From Fibrella forsythiae (lineage in GTDB: Bacteria > Bacteroidota > Bacteroidia > Cytophagales > Spirosomataceae), in assembly GCF_017353175.1 (NCBI RefSeq), contig NZ_JAFMYW010000001.1, forward strand, positions 372,001 to 436,000: a DNA stretch of 64,000 bases. Reading direction: 5' to 3'. This document shows positions 23,286-32,605 of the stretch, piece by piece. A model generated the notes under the pieces. It saw only the letters and a list, made by a program, of their open reading frames with translations, searched no databases and had not been told where the DNA came from. The position numbers and the translations under genes are program-made. The stretch's first letter is position 1; the number at the start of each line of letters is the position of its first letter.

Positions 23286-24386
23286 ATGGATTTCAAAGAC
23301 CAGATTAAACAACTTGCTGACCGGGTGGCTCGGCTAAAGGATAACATTCAGACCGAAGAGGCCACGAAGACTTCGCTGATCCTGCCTTTCCTTCAGATGC
23401 TCGGTTACGATGTATTTGATCCCTTTGAAGTTATTCCAGAGTTTATCTCTGACATAGGCACTAAGAAGGGAGAGAAGGTCGACTACGCCATTATGCGTGA
23501 AGTCAACGGTACGCCTGAGCCCTGTATGCTCATGGAATGTAAGCATTGGAAACAGTCGCTTACCCTCCACGATAATCAGCTACTGCGCTATTTCCACGTT
23601 ACTAAGGCCCGCTTCGGCATCTTGACAAACGGCATCGTTTACCGGTTTTACACGGATCTGCAGGAGCCTAATAAAATGGACGAGAAGCCATTTTTAGAAG
23701 TCAATCTGTTAGACCTTCGTGATAACCAGATTGAGGAACTGAAAAAATTCAGCAAACCTTATTTTGACGTTGACAATATCGTATCGACAGCCAGCGAACT
23801 CAAATATACTGGCGAGTTCAAAGCATTGATTCAGCAGGAACTGGCCAATCCATCGGACACGCTGGTCCGCCACTTTGCCAAGCAGGTTTATAGCGGTCAG
23901 CTTACTGCTAAGATGATGGATTATTTTACCATACTTATCCGGAAGTCGTTCCAGCACACGTTCAGCGATCAAATAACCGATCGCCTAAAAACTGCCCTAA
24001 TCAACGAACAGCCCGAATCAGCACCGGCCTCGACTGAACCGATAAGCGTCAGCAGTTCCGAAAAGAAGGCAGCCATTATTGAAACAACACCTGAAGAACT
24101 GGAAGGCTTCTACATCGTCCGATCTATTTTAAGACCGTTTGTTACCGCCGAGCGGATAGGCCATCGGGATGCACAGACCTATTTTGCTATTCTGTTGGAT
24201 GACAATAATCGCCGTCCGATCTGCCGACTGTATTTCAACGGTCAAAAAAAGTTTGTCACCACATTCGACGGAGACAAGAAAGAAATCAGACACGACTTAT
24301 CCAGCCTTGATGACATATATGCTATTTCGGATGCTTTGCAACAATCATTGAATTTGTACTTGAAGCCAATCACAAAAGCTGAATAG
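23286..24386 (+). CDS. HsdR_N-like PD-(D/E)XK nuclease
   Basis: The protein has 366 residues. The N-terminal about 160 residues match the HsdR_N/COG4748 nuclease domain: conserved E25 helix, KVDYAIM with D66, MLMECKHW with E84 and K86, then NQLLRYF and FGILTNGIVYRFYTD. No helicase domain follows. The C-terminal about 110 residues form a separate alpha/beta domain (FYIVRSILRPFV ... ICRLYFN). Proteins of this build occur in prophage and defence contexts. A superinfection-blocking nuclease is the leading inference. Confidence 0.75.
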   Translation: MDFKDQIKQLADRVARLKDNIQTEEATKTSLILPFLQMLGYDVFDPFEVIPEFISDIGTKKGEKVDYAIMREVNGTPEPCMLMECKHWKQSLTLHDNQLLRYFHVTKARFGILTNGIVYRFYTDLQEPNKMDEKPFLEVNLLDLRDNQIEELKKFSKPYFDVDNIVSTASELKYTGEFKALIQQELANPSDTLVRHFAKQVYSGQLTAKMMDYFTILIRKSFQHTFSDQITDRLKTALINEQPESAPASTEPISVSSSEKKAAIIETTPEELEGFYIVRSILRPFVTAERIGHRDAQTYFAILLDDNNRRPICRLYFNGQKKFVTTFDGDKKEIRHDLSSLDDIYAISDALQQSLNLYLKPITKAE

Positions 24387-24408
24387 CTATAAATAAAATT
24401 CTGATTTC

Positions 24409-24714
24409 ATGCCTTCCCCTGGAAAAGAAAAAACCGACGCAATTAACCTGGCTGTCAAAAATCGATTCTTTGAGGCGATAGACGCGCTGGTTGTTCTGGG
24501 AAAATTGGGTGGCATTAAGTCATTCGCTACCAAGTATGAGTTGAATCAGGGTAACTTTTTCCGGCTTCGTACTAATGATAAATGCGATATAGACGTAGCC
24601 TACCTGTACTGGTTGATCGAAGACTTTGGCATACACTCACGTTGGCTCATTACAGGAGATGGACCCATGTTCGCAGTCAAGGCCAAGGGCCAAGCTAACA
24701 AAGTGCCCTCATAG
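24409..24714 (+). CDS. XRE-like HTH protein
   Basis: A 101-residue protein of a Bacteroidota HTH type: a helical N-terminus, GIKSFATKYELNQGNFFRLRT as recognition region, and YLYWLIEDFGIHSRWLITGDGPMF, the usual end motif of this group. It closes the rightward cassette and overlaps the integrase stop by 6 nt tail to tail. Confidence 0.65.
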   Translation: MPSPGKEKTDAINLAVKNRFFEAIDALVVLGKLGGIKSFATKYELNQGNFFRLRTNDKCDIDVAYLYWLIEDFGIHSRWLITGDGPMFAVKAKGQANKVPS

Positions 24715-26058
24715 TAATGAATCCCTAAGCATCGTTTTAACCTCATCGTCCTCAAAGTCACTTAGGTACGATTCGGTCGTTCGAAGCGAGGAGTGGCCAT
24801 ACTTGTTCTTAATCAAGTTGAGGTCGGCGCCTGACTTCAGTAAAGCAGATCCAAACGAGTGCCGGGCCGCGTAAGTCTTCACCTCCTCGGCAATACCTAT
24901 TTCTTCCCCCAGCCGAGCCATATACTTATTAGTCAATTTGATGATCTGCTTGGTCGTTGACCGTTGCTGGCGGGCATCCATATCCGGAGTCAGGAAAGGG
25001 AATACAAAGTCCGAAGAGCCCTTCGCCGCGTTTCCCCAACGGTCAATAATTTGCCTAGTCTCGGGAAACAGAGTCGCCACGATCTTGATCTGATTGCCCC
25101 GCTGGGTGCGGCTGGTTTTCTTCCGGATAACCGTAATGGTCTCATCAGCATAGTTGATCTGGGACCAGCGCATCTGGCAGATGTCGGCAAAGTTGAGGCC
25201 GTTACTCAGGTAGGAGAAAACCCACAGATCGCGCGAACGCTCAGCCATGGAACCCGGCTCCAGCTGATGACTGCGAATTTCGCGGATGATATCCCGCTTC
25301 AGTGCTTTTTTGGGATTGCGGCCAGCCGCCACAACGTACCCACCCCGACCAAACGGATACAGGTCGGCCGGCACAATTTTCTTACTGATAGCTTCATTGA
25401 ACGCCGTCCGGATTGATCGGGAATAAATGCCGACTGTTGTCAAACTGGCAGCCGTCGGCAAACCGTCTTTTTTCTGGGACGATTTACCAGCCCGCAGCAT
25501 CCATGTTTCGTAAGCTTCCAGAAATGCGGGCGTAATCTGCTCGAAGCGAAGGGGAGGGGAGGGCTGCTTATGGGTGCCCAGCCACTTAGTCCGCTCTTCG
25601 GCTACCAGCTGCTGCAAAAATCTGGTCAGTGAGTTAGCGGCATCCTTGAAGGCATCGGCATTACCCGGTCTACCCTGCGCGTCGTTTTCCTCTTCTAGCC
25701 GTTTCATGACTGCCATCACCGTATGGTCATCCTGCCCGGGCTGCGTCTTATTGTAAAATTGCACCTTGAAGGCCGCAAAGGTGAAGGGGATCATCTCGCA
25801 TAGTTTTTCTGCCTTTTCCAGGAATGGACTGATCTGGTCATACAGAAACCGGATCTCCTCGGAGACCCTACGCTTATTCTGTTGCTGATGATAAATGACC
25901 AGCTTGTCGTAATTCGCCGGTGAGACGACCACCGCTTCTTTAGCTGGCAGGGCATACCGCACGCGCTCCTTGCCCAGGCTTATTCTAATTTTTATCGAGT
26001 AATCGCCGGATTCAAGCCGGTCGTATGATAGTTTTACCGATGGTATGTCCGTATTCAT
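24709..26058 (-). CDS. int: Tyrosine recombinase (phage integrase)
   Basis: The protein has 449 residues. It has an arm-binding N-terminus (1-100), a SAM-like core-binding domain (about 105-225) and a catalytic domain (about 255-440). Catalytic residues seen are K313/K314, R399 in TYAARHSF, H422 in GHSSL and Y431. The first catalytic Arg of the usual TGLR motif is Asn (GLN, 287-289), a substitution known in Bacteroidota integrases. The gene starts about 160 nt from the displaced tRNA-Thr end and reads inward, the normal layout for a prophage at attR. Confidence 0.9.
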   Translation of the reverse strand: MNTDIPSVKLSYDRLESGDYSIKIRISLGKERVRYALPAKEAVVVSPANYDKLVIYHQQQNKRRVSEEIRFLYDQISPFLEKAEKLCEMIPFTFAAFKVQFYNKTQPGQDDHTVMAVMKRLEEENDAQGRPGNADAFKDAANSLTRFLQQLVAEERTKWLGTHKQPSPPLRFEQITPAFLEAYETWMLRAGKSSQKKDGLPTAASLTTVGIYSRSIRTAFNEAISKKIVPADLYPFGRGGYVVAAGRNPKKALKRDIIREIRSHQLEPGSMAERSRDLWVFSYLSNGLNFADICQMRWSQINYADETITVIRKKTSRTQRGNQIKIVATLFPETRQIIDRWGNAAKGSSDFVFPFLTPDMDARQQRSTTKQIIKLTNKYMARLGEEIGIAEEVKTYAARHSFGSALLKSGADLNLIKNKYGHSSLRTTESYLSDFEDDEVKTMLRDSLL

Positions 26059-26215
26059 CAGAATGGGCGAGCCGGGCTAACTCGCCCATTGCCTCGCCCA
26101 TAAAGTTAACTATTATATGCCCGATTTGCACAAATCTGCATTCATCGAGATTATAACTAGCTGACTTACAACTCTTAAAACTTTATCTGCATTGATCTGC
26201 ATCCGATAACCCCCC

Positions 26216-26259
26216 GACTTGTAATCAGTAGGTCGTTGGTTCGATCCCGACTGGGGGCT
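26216..26259 (+). other. attR: displaced 3' half of tRNA-Thr(TGT)
   Basis: The sequence has an anticodon loop CTTGTAA, variable loop, T-arm (GTTGG TTCGATC CCGAC) and acceptor 3' strand TGGGGGC with discriminator T, all as expected for tRNA-Thr(TGT). The 5' half is absent and the bases before GACTTGTAA do not pair. This is what remains of a target tRNA gene on the side away from the restored copy. The complete gene should lie at the left prophage end. Confidence 0.75.
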
Positions 26260-26269
26260 CACACAAATT

Positions 26270-26304
26270 AAAAATGCCTCGTTCTGACGAACGGGGCATT
26301 TTTG
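26270..26304 (+). terminator. Terminator after displaced tRNA end
   Basis: Hairpin AAAAATGCC-T-CGTTC / GAACG-G-GGCATTTTT with a TGAC loop, followed by TG and more T. It is probably the original terminator of the tRNA-Thr gene, now separated from it. Confidence 0.75.
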
Positions 26305-26357
26305 TTTACAGACGTGATTACTCAGTCGGTTGGGTACGTAATTATAGTTTAGCTCTG

Positions 26358-27515
26358 TTAAGCGGCTAATGCCTGCTCTAAATCAGCTATAAGGTCTTCT
26401 ACATCCTCGATTCCTACACTTAAACGGATCAGGGTGTCTTTAAGGCCGTTTTTCTCCCGCTCTTCTTTCGGAATACTCGCGTGGGTCATGCTGGCAGGAT
26501 GTGTGCACAACGACTCAACGCCGCCAAGCGACTCGCCCAACGAGAAGAGGCGAATGCTCTCCATTACCCTGATCGCTTCCGGATATGAGTCACCCTTCAG
26601 TTCAAACGATAACATACCGCCGAAACCGCGCATCTGCCGGGCGGCAAGCTCGTGACCCGGGTGTGTAGACAAACCCGGATAATATACCTGGCTTATGCGT
26701 GGGTGGGCCTGCAGGTAGTCGGCAACACGCTGGGCATTTTCGCAATGCCGCTGCATGCGAATGTGCAGGGTTTTGATTCCACGTAACGCCAGAAAACAAT
26801 CTTGTGGCCCAGGTACAGCGCCACAGGCATTTTGGATAAACTTCAGTTGAGCCGCCGTATCATCGTCATTGCAAATGATAGCCCCCATGACCGTATCGGA
26901 GTGACCACCTAAGTATTTAGTTACAGAATGAACCACAATATCGGCACCCAGATCAAGCGGGTTTTGCAGGTAAGGGGAAGCAAACGTATTGTCGACAACC
27001 AACCGAAGGCCGTTGGCCTGTGTATGTCTACGCTGGGTACGTTGTGCTATGGCCCGAATGTCTACTATCCGCAGTAACGGATTGGTTGGCGTTTCAATCC
27101 AGACCATTTTGGTGTTTTCGGATAGAGCAGCTTCCAGATTGGCGGGATCATCCAGCGAGACAAATTTGAACTTCAGGCCAAGCGGCTCAAACACGCGTAC
27201 CATAATTCGGTAGGTTCCACCATATAAATCGCTGCTGGCAATGATTTCGTCGCCTGGTTTGCAAAGCTTCAAAATGGCATCAGTTGCGGCCAGCCCTGAG
27301 GCATAACAGATACCGTGTTTGCCGTTTTCGAGCGCGGCCAGATTGGCTTGTAAGGCGTCGCGGGTTGGGTTCTGGGTACGTGCATACTCATACCCTTTGT
27401 GCTTCCCCGGCGACTCCTGTACATAGGTCGACGTTTGATAAATAGGGGTCATAATCGCCCCCGTAGTAGGATCGGGATGGATACCCGCGTGAATGGCTTT
27501 AGTTCCGAAGTTCAT
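26358..27515 (-). CDS. metB: Cystathionine gamma-synthase / gamma-lyase family enzyme
   Basis: The protein has 385 residues, full length for the Cys/Met metabolism PLP family. YARTQNPTRDAL (44-55) binds phosphate, K200 in SVTKYLGGHSD forms the PLP aldimine, and the C-terminal RLSVGIEDVEDLIADL motif is intact. It is the first chromosomal gene beside the prophage and follows cystathionine beta-synthase by 90 nt. Gamma-synthase (methionine synthesis) and gamma-lyase (cysteine from homocysteine) cannot be separated by eye; next to a beta-synthase the lyase role is quite plausible. Confidence 0.88.
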   Translation of the reverse strand: MNFGTKAIHAGIHPDPTTGAIMTPIYQTSTYVQESPGKHKGYEYARTQNPTRDALQANLAALENGKHGICYASGLAATDAILKLCKPGDEIIASSDLYGGTYRIMVRVFEPLGLKFKFVSLDDPANLEAALSENTKMVWIETPTNPLLRIVDIRAIAQRTQRRHTQANGLRLVVDNTFASPYLQNPLDLGADIVVHSVTKYLGGHSDTVMGAIICNDDDTAAQLKFIQNACGAVPGPQDCFLALRGIKTLHIRMQRHCENAQRVADYLQAHPRISQVYYPGLSTHPGHELAARQMRGFGGMLSFELKGDSYPEAIRVMESIRLFSLGESLGGVESLCTHPASMTHASIPKEEREKNGLKDTLIRLSVGIEDVEDLIADLEQALAA

Positions 27516-27517
27516 TC

Positions 27518-27586
27518 TTGAAGAGAGTCTTCAATATACCGTCTTCTGTTGCGCTGCTAAGTCGTGGAGCAACAGAAGACAGTATA
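27518..27586 (-). promoter_or_regulatory. Double hairpin in leader of the PLP gene
   Basis: Between the beta-synthase stop and the PLP enzyme start are two strong hairpins: 17 paired bases with one mismatch (27535-27552 / 27569-27586) and TTGAAGA-GAG-TCTTCAA (27518-27534), whose end lies 3 nt from the ATG. No clean T-run follows, so this could control translation or mRNA processing. Confidence 0.5.
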
Positions 27587-27605
27587 CTGAAAACTGTTAA
27601 TTCGT

Positions 27606-28982
27606 TTAAGCAGTTACTGCCGCCAACAGATCGGCTTGGGTGATTACGTGAATGTTGTCTGAATCGTCGCGAACGAGAAGGGCCCGGTTTTCGCGGTCGA
27701 TGAGTGACGAAAGTACGTCAAGAGTATTATCCAGACCCACAAATTTGAATGGTTTATCCATGACAGTCTCTACAGGTTGGTCTTTAACCGATGGGTCGTC
27801 GATCAACAGCGAGAGAATAGAGGAGTCTGTTAGGCTACCGACAATATGCCCGGTTGAATCGGTAACGGGCATCTGCGAGATACTTTGCTGGGTTAGCAGT
27901 TTGATTGCCTGGCTCACAGGTACGTTGCCTTCGATGGTTGTCAGGGAACTGTGCCCGTTTCGGCTTTTAACAATATCGCGGGCGGTGGCAAACTGCCGGG
28001 ATTCCAGAAAGCCATGGTCTTTCATCCAGGTGTCGTTGTACACTTTGCCAAGGTACCGCGTGCCGTGGTCGGGTAAGATGATGACCAGGATATCCTCTTC
28101 CTGCAGATGATCTTTCGCCCACTCAAGGGCGCCATGTACGGCTGACCCGCACGACCAACCGACGAAGAGCCCTTCTTCGCGCGCCAGCCGCCGGGTCATG
28201 ATGGCGGCATCTTTGTCGGTCACTTTTATAAAATGATCGATCAGACTGAAATCAACGTTTTTGGGCAGAATGTCTTCACCAATTCCTTCGGTCAGGTACG
28301 GATAAATTTCGCCCTCGTCGAAAATGCCCGTTTCTTTGTATTTCTTGAAAACGGACCCGTAGGTGTCAATTCCAATTGAAACGACCGTTCCGTTTTGCTC
28401 CTTTAAAAATTTACTGGTACCACAGATCGTACCTCCGGTTCCAACCCCCGCCGCGAAATGAGTGATCCTGCCATCGGTATCGCGCCAGATTTCGGGGCCC
28501 GTCGTTGCATAATGCGCCGCCGAGTTTGAGAGGTTGTCGTACTGGTTTGGATAGAGTGCGTTGGGAATGTCACGACTCAGGCGCTGAGCAACAGAGTAGT
28601 AGGAGCGAGGGTCGTCGGGAGTGACATTGGTGGGGCAGACAATAACTTCAGCACCAACGGCCCGTAGAATATCGATTTTCTCCTGCGACTGTTTGTCGGC
28701 CATGGTGAAGATGCACTTGTAGCCTTTGCCAATGGCAGCGAGGGCCAGCCCCATACCCGTGTTGCCCGATGTGCCTTCGATAATGGTTCCACCCGGTTTG
28801 ATTCGGCCAGCAGCTTCGGCATCGTCGATCATTTGAACAGCAATGCGGTCTTTAACCGAGTTTCCGGGATTGAAGTACTCAACTTTGGCCAGGACTGTAC
28901 CTCGAATGCCTTTGGTTACTTTATTGAGCTTAACGAGAGGCGTGTTCCCAATTGTGTCGATGATGGATTCGTAATAGTTCAT
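27606..28982 (-). CDS. Cystathionine beta-synthase
   Basis: The protein has 458 residues. The N-terminal about 325 residues form the fold-type II PLP domain with K44 in NSVKDRI as PLP lysine and EGTSGNTGMG (69-78) as the asparagine loop. A C-terminal CBS-domain pair (about 335-455) follows, as in regulated beta-synthases. It condenses serine and homocysteine to cystathionine, the first step of transsulfuration, and sits upstream of the second-step enzyme. Cysteine synthase (O-acetylserine) activity is an alternative, but the CBS pair argues against it. Confidence 0.9.
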   Translation of the reverse strand: MNYYESIIDTIGNTPLVKLNKVTKGIRGTVLAKVEYFNPGNSVKDRIAVQMIDDAEAAGRIKPGGTIIEGTSGNTGMGLALAAIGKGYKCIFTMADKQSQEKIDILRAVGAEVIVCPTNVTPDDPRSYYSVAQRLSRDIPNALYPNQYDNLSNSAAHYATTGPEIWRDTDGRITHFAAGVGTGGTICGTSKFLKEQNGTVVSIGIDTYGSVFKKYKETGIFDEGEIYPYLTEGIGEDILPKNVDFSLIDHFIKVTDKDAAIMTRRLAREEGLFVGWSCGSAVHGALEWAKDHLQEEDILVIILPDHGTRYLGKVYNDTWMKDHGFLESRQFATARDIVKSRNGHSSLTTIEGNVPVSQAIKLLTQQSISQMPVTDSTGHIVGSLTDSSILSLLIDDPSVKDQPVETVMDKPFKFVGLDNTLDVLSSLIDRENRALLVRDDSDNIHVITQADLLAAVTA

Positions 28983-29048
28983 GATGAAGTGATAGTTGCT
29001 ACTCCCTATAAGACAGAAGGTACCTTAGAGGTTTGAAAGATGCAAAAA

Positions 29049-31274
29049 TTAAACCACCAACAAACCAGCTTCTTTCCAATCGGCCCATGTTTCTGAGGCA
29101 AGTAAATTATCGGTACTGCCAAAACCCGCTTGCTCAAATTCCGTCTGGAACTGGCGATAGGTCAAGGGGACAGGCGCCTGGGTACTTAGCTTGGGCCACA
29201 TGCCCGTCAGCCAGTCGCCCAGTTCTACGGGCATATCAATAACCACGTCATCCTGGCGATGCGACAGCAGTAGTTCGGCTCGTTCAACGGTTTGCTTCCC
29301 GTGCTTTATCAGTACGCGGTCGAGGCTCGGTGCGTGGCCGGGCCAGACAATCAGCGCATTAGCCCTCGGCTTGGCTACCTCGGGTTCGGCAATAGCCCGT
29401 TCAATGTAGGCGCGGGGAATCGACGTTGGCGGCACGGTGAACGTAAACCATTTCTTCAGTGGGAAATCCAGCCCAATGCCGTGCATAAAATTGAACAACG
29501 ACTTACGGAGGCCTTCGCTAAATAACTCGTGATTTGCTCCGAGCGGATCATCGTGGTACAGATCATTGTCGGCAAAGGGACCCATTGTTGGGCCAACTCG
29601 GTGTACATCAAACTGCTCAGGTTGCAGCCCAACCGGTGAGTGAGCGGTCATGGCAAAGCGGTGCCAGAAGCCGGATTGAACAACACCCGCCGCAAACAAC
29701 TGCCTGACCATTTCAAGCGAGTCAATGGTTTCCTGTGCCGTTTGCGTGGGGAATCCGTACATCAGATAGGCATGCACCATGATGCCTGCCTGCGTGAAAT
29801 GATCCGCCACTTTAGCAACCTGCGATACTGTCACGCCTTTTTTCATTCGGGCCAGTAACCGATCAGAGGCCACCTCCAGCCCGCCCGATACGGCGATGCA
29901 GCCTGCCAGTTTTAGCAATTGGCAGAGGTCTGCCGTGAATGCTGATTCGAAACGAATGTTTGTCCACCAGACGATGGTCAGGCGGCGACGAATAATTTCC
30001 AGCGCCAGATCACGCATCAGCGCGGGAGGCGCGGCTTCGTCGACGAAGTGAAAGCCATGCTGGCCGGTTTGGGCAATCAGTTCTTCGATCCGATCACAAA
30101 GTAAATGGGCAGTAACAGGTTCATAGCGAGCAATATAGTCGAGTGATATATCACAGAAAGAACATTTTCCCCAGTAGCAGCCATGAGCCAGCGTGAGTTT
30201 ATTCCAGCGCCCATCGCTCCATAGTCGATGCATTGGATTGGCCACTTCAATGACAGACAGGTACGTATCCAGCGCCAGATCACTGTAATCGGGGGTGCCG
30301 ACTTCCCGTTGGGGTACGTCCTTATCAACAGCGCCGTTCGCGTAAATAACCCGCCCGGTATCATTCAGCAGAAAGGTGCGTTTTAACTCTTTTTGGGGAC
30401 GGTTACCCCGAATGAACTCTATCAGCGAGCGTAGGGGCGCTTCACCATCATCAAGGCTAACAAAATCAATATAGTTGAATAATCGTGGCTCGGCCAGGCT
30501 ACGGAGTTCGGTATTAGCATAGCCGCCGCCCAAAACCACTTTTACGTCGGGGTATCGCTGTTTAATATATTGTCCGCAGAGTAACGCACCAACCAGATTA
30601 CCCGGAAAAGGCACTGTCAGGCAAACCAGATCGGGTACGTACTGTGCCATTTTTTGATCAAGCAACTCAAGCAGCAACGTACCTACCAGGCCAGATGGTG
30701 CCTGTAAAGTGGTGTGTAATTCGTCGAAATGGGTGGCAGAGCGACCTAAGCGTTCGGCATATCGGCTGAAACCAAAGTGAGGATCAACTACTTCGACCAG
30801 TAAATCGCTGAGGTCTTCCAGGAATAACGTAGCCAGATGACGGGCTTTATCCTGCAACCCCATCGTACCGAAGGCCCATTCCAGGTCGTCAATCTCGGCG
30901 AACCGACTGGCTTCCGGCAAATAACTCCGGCCGGTTATGGCGTGGGCCAGCGTTGGGTTTTTATGTTGCAAAAAACGAATCGTTGGCCCGATCGTAGCGG
31001 TATAGGCATCGCGTAACCGGCTGATTCGCTGACTGTTATCGGAGAGTGCTACGCCACCTGCAACAGCCTCGTCTACTGCCGCAAAAACGCGGTCTAGACC
31101 CGCCGGGGAGAAAAGCGCAAGAATGGTCTCAATGCCAAGGTCGGCCTGACGGGCAACAACGTTTCCATTCTCCCATTCGAGCGTGTTAAGATACCCTTTT
31201 AAGTACGCCGTGGCTGGGTAAGGCGTATTTAACTGGGTAAACGGCGGGGTAAGCAGCAGAACGTTGGTCAGCAA
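29049..31274 (-). CDS. B12-binding-domain radical SAM protein
   Basis: The protein has 741 residues. The first about 330 residues contain a B12-binding-like domain (VLLLTPPFTQLNTPYPA at the start, LVCLTVPFPGNLVGAL and KVVLGGGYAN further on). The radical SAM motif CYWGKCSFCD (CxxxCxxC) lies near the middle, with a TIM-barrel-like region and GFHFVDEAAPP after it. The C-terminal region is unfamiliar. The substrate is unknown. The frame opens with TTG at 31274 and no ATG fits the family start, so a TTG start is likely. Confidence 0.85.
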   Translation of the reverse strand: MLTNVLLLTPPFTQLNTPYPATAYLKGYLNTLEWENGNVVARQADLGIETILALFSPAGLDRVFAAVDEAVAGGVALSDNSQRISRLRDAYTATIGPTIRFLQHKNPTLAHAITGRSYLPEASRFAEIDDLEWAFGTMGLQDKARHLATLFLEDLSDLLVEVVDPHFGFSRYAERLGRSATHFDELHTTLQAPSGLVGTLLLELLDQKMAQYVPDLVCLTVPFPGNLVGALLCGQYIKQRYPDVKVVLGGGYANTELRSLAEPRLFNYIDFVSLDDGEAPLRSLIEFIRGNRPQKELKRTFLLNDTGRVIYANGAVDKDVPQREVGTPDYSDLALDTYLSVIEVANPMHRLWSDGRWNKLTLAHGCYWGKCSFCDISLDYIARYEPVTAHLLCDRIEELIAQTGQHGFHFVDEAAPPALMRDLALEIIRRRLTIVWWTNIRFESAFTADLCQLLKLAGCIAVSGGLEVASDRLLARMKKGVTVSQVAKVADHFTQAGIMVHAYLMYGFPTQTAQETIDSLEMVRQLFAAGVVQSGFWHRFAMTAHSPVGLQPEQFDVHRVGPTMGPFADNDLYHDDPLGANHELFSEGLRKSLFNFMHGIGLDFPLKKWFTFTVPPTSIPRAYIERAIAEPEVAKPRANALIVWPGHAPSLDRVLIKHGKQTVERAELLLSHRQDDVVIDMPVELGDWLTGMWPKLSTQAPVPLTYRQFQTEFEQAGFGSTDNLLASETWADWKEAGLLVV

Positions 31275-31364
31275 GAGGCTTGTAGCGGTTAACAGTGATC
31301 AGTTATCTATGAACAGTGTCTTCGGTATATTGGCTCCTTAACCCGACAAAAAGGAGTGGGTAGA

Positions 31365-32402
31365 TTAAGGGCAAAACTGAGTTACTAACGCTGTTGCCTC
31401 TGTGTCACCGGCTATTTTTCCCCGACTCCAGGCATCACAGGCGGCAGTTTTGTTCCCGGCCAGCTGCTGGGCTTCTCCCAGGTAGACGTACAGCTTATCG
31501 ACGGAAGGATCAAGTTGTTCGGCCCGTTTCAGTGCGGCAAGGGCATCTGACGCTTTTTTCTGGCGCAGCCAGTAAACACCAAGGTTGCGGTGCGCCCAGG
31601 CATTCTGATCGTTCAGCCGAATACTTTGGTTGAGTAGGGGCAGGGCTTCAGCGTCGCGGTTCAGCATCAGGAGCAGATATCCTTTGTTGTTGAGATAAAA
31701 CGGCTGGTTAGCTGTCTGGTTCAGGGCTTTGTCAACGGCTGCCAATGCTTCCACGTATTTTTTTTCTCTAGCCAGTAACAGCGATTTATTATTCCATGCT
31801 TCAGCTTGATTTGGATTGATTGTCAGTGCTTTATCAATATCTGAGCGTGCATCCGAATATTGTTTCAGAGAAAAGAAGAGGGCCGCTCTGTTCGTCAGTG
31901 CTTCCACATTATTAGCATCCAGCAAAATTGCTTTATCAAATGCTGCCTGGGCCATGGGTAGATTGTTCAGGCCAGCGTAGGCCTCGCCTAAACGACTTTG
32001 ATAAAAAGTTGAATCCTGATACGTTTTTTGAATCGTGAGCAGATCGGTCAGGGCGCTTTGGGCCTTTCCCAGTGTCAGGTACGTATCAGCCCGATTAAAA
32101 TAGGCGGTTCCGAACGCTTTATCAGTCTCTATCGCTTTTGAATAATCGGCCAGCGCAGCATCGGGCTGGCCATCGCGAAATTTAGCGAGTCCCCGGTTGC
32201 TGTATGCATCTGCAAAATCAGACTTTTTGTTGATCGCCTCCGAATAAAACCGGATGGCTTCTTTGTATTCTCGCTTTTGCAACTGCACGTTACCACGAAG
32301 AAAAAACTGAGCCGCTTCATCCGTATCGGTAGACCCGCATGAAGACAGCGCGGCAGCTAAACATAGCGCGGTAAATAGGGAAAGCCACTGGCGACAATTC
32401 AT
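31365..32402 (-). CDS. TPR-repeat lipoprotein
   Basis: The protein has 345 residues from the ATG at 32402. The signal ends in AAALSSC, a lipobox. About eight tetratricopeptide repeats follow (for example FADAYSNRGLAKFRDGQPDAALADYSKAIE and NNVEALTNRAALFFSLKQYSDARSDIDKAL, each about 34 residues). Such proteins are scaffolds in the envelope. It is transcribed divergently from the short gene at 32606 and has no clear enzyme neighbour. Confidence 0.85.
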   Translation of the reverse strand: MNCRQWLSLFTALCLAAALSSCGSTDTDEAAQFFLRGNVQLQKREYKEAIRFYSEAINKKSDFADAYSNRGLAKFRDGQPDAALADYSKAIETDKAFGTAYFNRADTYLTLGKAQSALTDLLTIQKTYQDSTFYQSRLGEAYAGLNNLPMAQAAFDKAILLDANNVEALTNRAALFFSLKQYSDARSDIDKALTINPNQAEAWNNKSLLLAREKKYVEALAAVDKALNQTANQPFYLNNKGYLLLMLNRDAEALPLLNQSIRLNDQNAWAHRNLGVYWLRQKKASDALAALKRAEQLDPSVDKLYVYLGEAQQLAGNKTAACDAWSRGKIAGDTEATALVTQFCP

Positions 32403-32605
32403 GAATGTGGTTACGTTTAAGTTCGAACCTGCAAATATACCCTGAACAGACAACTCAGGTCTGGTTTTCGTCCATCGTTACTACTCACTACTCCCGTGCA
32501 TCTCTCGCCATACGCTTTATTTTTGTACCCCGCTATTTCGTGACGTTGCTGCCGTATGTTTACGGCAGTAATCAGAATGGACGTCACTTTCGCTACTACT
32601 TACCA

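Noticed and set aside
26216-26259. Functional tRNA-Thr gene
   Set aside because: Only the 3' half is present; no 5' acceptor strand or D-arm precedes it.
32405-32605. N-terminal extension of the 32606 gene
   Set aside because: The added residues look random, start only 2 nt from the divergent TPR lipoprotein gene, and leave no room for promoters.
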